From the NCBI GenBank assembly GCA_012514445.1, contig JAAZAI010000291.1:1-7849 (forward strand): 7,849 bases of DNA. Direction: 5' to 3'. This DNA comes from Lentisphaerota bacterium (GTDB lineage Bacteria > Verrucomicrobiota > Kiritimatiellia > RFP12 > UBA3636). The translations under genes were made by a program, and so were the position numbers. Under the pieces are notes generated by a model. That model searched no databases and was not told the origin of the DNA. It saw nothing but the letters and a program-made list of their open reading frames with translations. Shown here piece after piece: positions 5,556 to 7,849 of the stretch. Every line of letters begins with the position of its first letter. Position 1 is the first letter of the stretch.

Positions 5556-7391
5556 CTAGCCGTAGACCGGCCCCAGGTATTCGCAGGCGCGGAAGTCGTC
5601 GCCGCCGAAGCGATTCCACATCGTGGGCCGGAACACCTGGTCCGCGGGGACGTTGTGCATGTCGACCGGGATGCGGAGCATGGCGTTGAACGTAAGCAGG
5701 TCGGCGCCGATGAGGCCGAGGCTGTTGGCGTCGTGGTTGGGGCCGATCTTGTCCATGTACTCGAAGGACGTCATGCCGTAGGGCGTCCAGTACGTCTCGG
5801 GCCACGTCGCGTCGGTGAGCTTCGAGATGAGGTTCGCGACGTCTTCCGGCAGCTCGACGGTCTCGCCTTCGACGACGGAGCAGGTGAACTGGTCGCCGAC
5901 CATGTTGTAGCGGTAGGCCGTCATGGGCAGGCCGCCGGGCGAGCGGTAGTGGCTGGAGAGGCCGTCGCCGGGGAAGTAGGTGAGGGCGGCGGCCATGTAG
6001 CGCGTGGCCTTCATCATGGCGGCGATGGCCTTCTGCTGCAGCTTGGGGTTGGCGCGGTACTTGGCGACGACCTGCTGAACGGGCGTGGAGCGGGGGAGGC
6101 CGCAGATCTTGTAGAGGTCGATGCCGTACTCGAGGGCGCCGGCGCCGGAGTTGCGCTTGTCGATGATGCCGCGCGGGCAGATCTTCTCGACGTTTTTGCC
6201 GCTGGCCTTCTTGATGCTGGCGGGCGTCCAGTTCGTGCGGATGTCGGCGAAGAGCTGGGACATGCCGCCGGAGAGGGCGTTGGCGACGATCATGCCGACG
6301 CCGTTCTTGGAGTCGTTCTCGGTGGCGACGGGCATGGCGGGGCGGTATCCGTTCCAGTCGAACATCGAGTTGAGCAGGGACTCTGCCACGTCGAAGTTGG
6401 GGTGGCCGTCAGTCCACTGGCGCTGGCCCTGGGTGCCGGCGCCGGCGGCGTTGTAGCCCTGGGCCCACTCGACGTTGCGCTTGGCGAGCGCCGGATTGCC
6501 GCGCATCAGGTCCTTGACCATGACGGCGAGACGGCAGCACTGGCGCAGCAGCTCGTCCGGCGGGAGCGGGCGCTTGCCTTTGCCGTAGTCGAACTTGAAC
6601 GACGCCTTCATCCACTGGAACGCCTTCTCGACTTCGGCCTCGTCGTAGAAGCCGGCGTTGATGCGCGTATCGAGGCCGGACATGTCGAACGACGCCGAGC
6701 CCATGCCGAAGGTCTGGAGGAGCTGGTTGCGGCGCAGGTCGGAGCCGATGATGCCCATCGAAACGCCGCCGATGCCGAGATAGTTCTTGCCGCGGATCCA
6801 GCCGACGGCGGCGGCGCAGCGGGCGAAGCGCAGCAGGCGCTCGGAGACGAATGCGTTGAGGGGCTGGTTCTCATCCTCGAGGTCGGGGCTGTAGATCGAG
6901 AAGATGGGGCGCTTCTTCTCGTCCATCGCGGCGCAGAACGCCTTGAGCCACACGGCGCCGGGGCGGTCGGTCTGGTTGAGGCCCCACGCGGCCTGCTGCC
7001 ATTCGGAGGAGCCGAGACCCTGGCAGACGGACATGAGTTCGTCGCTGTAGCACCAGGAGCGGGCGACCCAGATGTTGGCGACGACGCATTCCTTGGCGAA
7101 GGCGGCTTGGGCGATGGCGCCGGAGCGGGCGCCGTAGACGATCTCGGGCGCGACGACGACGCGCACGGGCCGGCCGTCGGGCAGGCAGACGTTTTCGGTG
7201 ACGAGGTCGTAGACCTTCTCGGCCATGCGCCAGGTCTTTTCGGCGTTGTCCTCGAACGCGCCGGGGCGGCCGTCCGCGACGGGGGTGATGGCGATGGTCG
7301 GGACGGGGCCGACGAGATCCGAATCGAAGGAGGCGAAGGCGCGCTTGGCGGCGGCAAGCTTGGCGAAGTCGGGACGAGATGAAGACGACAT
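5556..7391 (-). CDS. fucI: L-fucose isomerase
   Basis: FucI interconverts L-fucose and L-fuculose (and usually D-arabinose and D-ribulose) in the cytoplasm with Mn2+, the first step of the classical fucose pathway. The protein has 611 residues, against 591 in E. coli, and aligns along its whole length. Landmarks are WGLNQTDRPGAVWL (136-149), LGIGGVSMGI (205-214), the segment FDVAESLLNSMFDWNGYRP (333-351), VATENDSKNG (355-364) and MLRIPVDMHNV (571-581). The expected metal ligands and catalytic residues are present as Glu337, Asp360 and His553, the last in 'PNHD'. The extra residues are mainly at the N-terminus (about 1-25). The ATG at 7391 has AAAGGA (7398-7403) six bases before it, and a sigma-70-like promoter lies further upstream. 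No fucose kinase, aldolase or permease gene is in the window, so the rest of the pathway must be elsewhere. Confidence 0.96.
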   Translation of the reverse strand: MSSSSRPDFAKLAAAKRAFASFDSDLVGPVPTIAITPVADGRPGAFEDNAEKTWRMAEKVYDLVTENVCLPDGRPVRVVVAPEIVYGARSGAIAQAAFAKECVVANIWVARSWCYSDELMSVCQGLGSSEWQQAAWGLNQTDRPGAVWLKAFCAAMDEKKRPIFSIYSPDLEDENQPLNAFVSERLLRFARCAAAVGWIRGKNYLGIGGVSMGIIGSDLRRNQLLQTFGMGSASFDMSGLDTRINAGFYDEAEVEKAFQWMKASFKFDYGKGKRPLPPDELLRQCCRLAVMVKDLMRGNPALAKRNVEWAQGYNAAGAGTQGQRQWTDGHPNFDVAESLLNSMFDWNGYRPAMPVATENDSKNGVGMIVANALSGGMSQLFADIRTNWTPASIKKASGKNVEKICPRGIIDKRNSGAGALEYGIDLYKICGLPRSTPVQQVVAKYRANPKLQQKAIAAMMKATRYMAAALTYFPGDGLSSHYRSPGGLPMTAYRYNMVGDQFTCSVVEGETVELPEDVANLISKLTDATWPETYWTPYGMTSFEYMDKIGPNHDANSLGLIGADLLTFNAMLRIPVDMHNVPADQVFRPTMWNRFGGDDFRACEYLGPVYG

Positions 7392-7397
7392 GGAGCA

Positions 7398-7403
7398 TCC
7401 TTT
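7398..7403 (-). promoter_or_regulatory. Ribosome binding site of fucI
   Basis: Read on the minus strand this is AAAGGA, six bases before the ATG at 7391. It supports the chosen start, which retains the N-terminal extension relative to the E. coli enzyme. Confidence 0.7.
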
Positions 7404-7427
7404 CCGTGTGAGGTTTGAACACGACGA

Positions 7428-7440
7428 TGAAAACGATTCA
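7428..7440. promoter_or_regulatory. Possible operator over the fucI transcription start
   Basis: TGAAAACGATTCA has TGAA and TTCA as inverted halves around a centre containing CG, which is reminiscent of LacI-family operators. It sits just downstream of the fucI -10 box and would cover the predicted start site near 7435, a repressor-like position. The match is short and only half symmetric, so this is a guess. Confidence 0.25.
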
Positions 7441-7441
7441 C

Positions 7442-7470
7442 ATTTTATCAGACCCGCCGCCGCGCTTCAA
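7442..7470 (-). promoter_or_regulatory. Sigma-70-like promoter of fucI
   Basis: On the minus strand TTGAAG (7470-7465) and TAAAAT (7447-7442) are separated by exactly 17 bp. The TAAAAT stands out as AT-rich against a very GC-rich spacer. Transcription would start near 7435, giving a 5' leader of about 44 bases before the ATG. Confidence 0.6.
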
Positions 7471-7492
7471 GCCGCGTTTCCACATTATCGGA

Positions 7493-7521
7493 TTGACTCT
7501 GCGCGCTTTAAATGGTTAATT
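7493..7521 (+). promoter_or_regulatory. Promoter candidate for the tRNA-Lys gene
   Basis: TTGACT at 7493-7498 is one base from the -35 consensus. With a 17-bp spacer the -10 position is TTAATT (7516-7521), which is weaker but AT-rich. The start would be near 7528, about 55 bases before the mature tRNA. That leader has two small hairpins (for example CGGAC/GTCCG) ahead of the tRNA 5' end. The -35 box is 22 bp away from the divergent fucI -35 box. Confidence 0.45.
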
Positions 7522-7582
7522 ACTGGGACGTTTCGGAAACGCCCGGACCTCTTGTCCGAGGCGAGCCGAAGCCGATTTTCAC

Positions 7583-7658
7583 GAGACGTTAGCTCAGCAG
7601 GTAGAGCATGTGACTTTTAATCACAGGGTCCCGGGTTCGAGCCCCGGACGTCTCACCA
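7583..7658 (+). tRNA. trnK: tRNA-Lys (anticodon UUU)
   Basis: A full cloverleaf can be drawn. The acceptor stem GAGACGT/ACGTCTC (7583-7589, 7648-7654) is perfect. The D stem is GCTC/GAGC (7592-7595, 7604-7607). The anticodon stem TGTGA/TCACA (7609-7613, 7621-7625) closes a CTTTTAA loop with anticodon TTT at 7616-7618. The variable loop is GGGTC. The T stem CCGGG/CCCGG (7631-7635, 7643-7647) closes TTCGAGC. The discriminator base A is at 7655 and CCA is encoded at 7656-7658. It should read lysine codons AAA and AAG. It appears to be a single-gene unit, with its own promoter candidate and a terminator 10 bases downstream. Confidence 0.97.
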
Positions 7659-7664
7659 GCCTTT

Positions 7665-7703
7665 AAATCATGCAAGAAAGCAACTTGCATGGCTTTTCTT
7701 TTT
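7665..7703 (+). terminator. Intrinsic terminator of the tRNA-Lys gene
   Basis: CATGCAAG (7669-7676) and CTTGCATG (7684-7691) form a perfect 8-bp stem around a 7-base loop. GCTTTTCTTTTT follows, giving a T-rich tract to 7703, and AAA upstream (7665-7667) can extend the pairing. It lies 10 bases after the tRNA CCA end, where a terminator is expected. Confidence 0.85.
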
Positions 7704-7756
7704 CTCGCATGCTCAACGACTTCAGCAATTCGCAATATGGCCGGGGACCAGGGAAA

Positions 7757-7841
7757 CGGCGCGCTCGGAGATCGCGCCCTACCCCGAAATCACCGCCAAA
7801 CGGGGAGTCTACGAGGTAGGGCGGGCTCTCCGAGCACGCCG
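7757..7841. repeat. Long palindromic element with nested stem
   Basis: The arm at 7758-7783 and the reverse complement of the arm at 7815-7840 agree at 23 of 26 positions; one further pair (7757 with 7841) extends the stem. Inside, CCCCG (7782-7786) and CGGGG (7801-7805) form a second stem with a 14-base loop. The structure overlaps slightly at 7782-7783, so inner and outer stems compete for two bases. No coding sequence is visible around it. The size and near-perfect arms suggest an interspersed palindromic repeat rather than a terminator, since no T-tract follows. The stretch 7707-7756 before it shows nothing else. Confidence 0.75.
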
Positions 7842-7849
7842 CAGCGAAG

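Noticed and set aside
4394..5689. A 431-codon plus-strand frame opposite the GT9 gene and through the repeat
   Set aside because: It is a shadow of the heptosyltransferase gene, extended because the repeat element lacks stops in that frame. No protein-like features are seen.
5655..7382. A 575-codon open frame on the plus strand opposite fucI
   Set aside because: The minus strand unmistakably encodes FucI with its metal ligands. The opposite frame has the low-complexity composition of a shadow.
7583..7849. tRNA-Lys as attachment site of an integrated element, with the downstream palindrome as its edge
   Set aside because: No second copy of the tRNA 3' end and no integrase gene are present in the window. 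The palindrome alone does not show integration.

Overview
The window is GC-rich chromosomal DNA of a Gram-negative bacterium. The organism cannot be named from the sequence. A lipopolysaccharide-type heptosyltransferase points to an outer membrane. A large secreted family 9 glycoside hydrolase beside a companion secreted protein, a complete L-fucose isomerase, and long intergenic palindromes including a 'CCACGGAAGACAC' type repeat together suggest a polysaccharide-degrading member of the Planctomycetota-Verrucomicrobiota-Kiritimatiellota-Lentisphaerota group. That placement is inference.

Layout: 1-227 is a non-coding leader with a small palindrome and a weak promoter candidate. A two-gene plus-strand operon follows. 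Gene 1 (228-1721) encodes an unrecognised secreted protein that looks like two beta-sandwich modules. It overlaps gene 2 by the four bases ATGA. Gene 2 (1718-4324) is a GH9 enzyme with a signal peptide, an uncharacterised N-terminal region, a CelD_N-type Ig-like domain and a GH9 catalytic domain. One in-frame TAG at 3245-3247 cuts it in two, and the frame is otherwise intact. Converging on it from the minus strand is a GT9 heptosyltransferase (4349-5326). Upstream of that lies fucI (5556-7391, minus), complete with its metal-binding residues and preceded by a good sigma-70-like promoter. The 229-bp gap between fucI and the GT9 gene is almost entirely an imperfect inverted-repeat element. A divergently placed tRNA-Lys(UUU) gene (7583-7658, CCA encoded) has its own promoter candidate and a hairpin-plus-T-tract terminator. 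The window ends in a second, unrelated long palindrome (7757-7841).

How the genes fit together: gene 1 and the GH9 enzyme probably act together outside the cytoplasm on a polysaccharide or glycan. The GH9 product is truncated before its catalytic acid unless the TAG is read through or is a sequence error. FucI would feed released L-fucose (or D-arabinose) into catabolism, but no other fucose genes are visible. The GT9 enzyme belongs to envelope biogenesis and has no evident link to the sugar genes. No CRISPR array, transposase, integrase or defence gene is visible. The most unusual items are the amber-interrupted GH9 gene, its unrecognised partner and the two intergenic palindromic elements.
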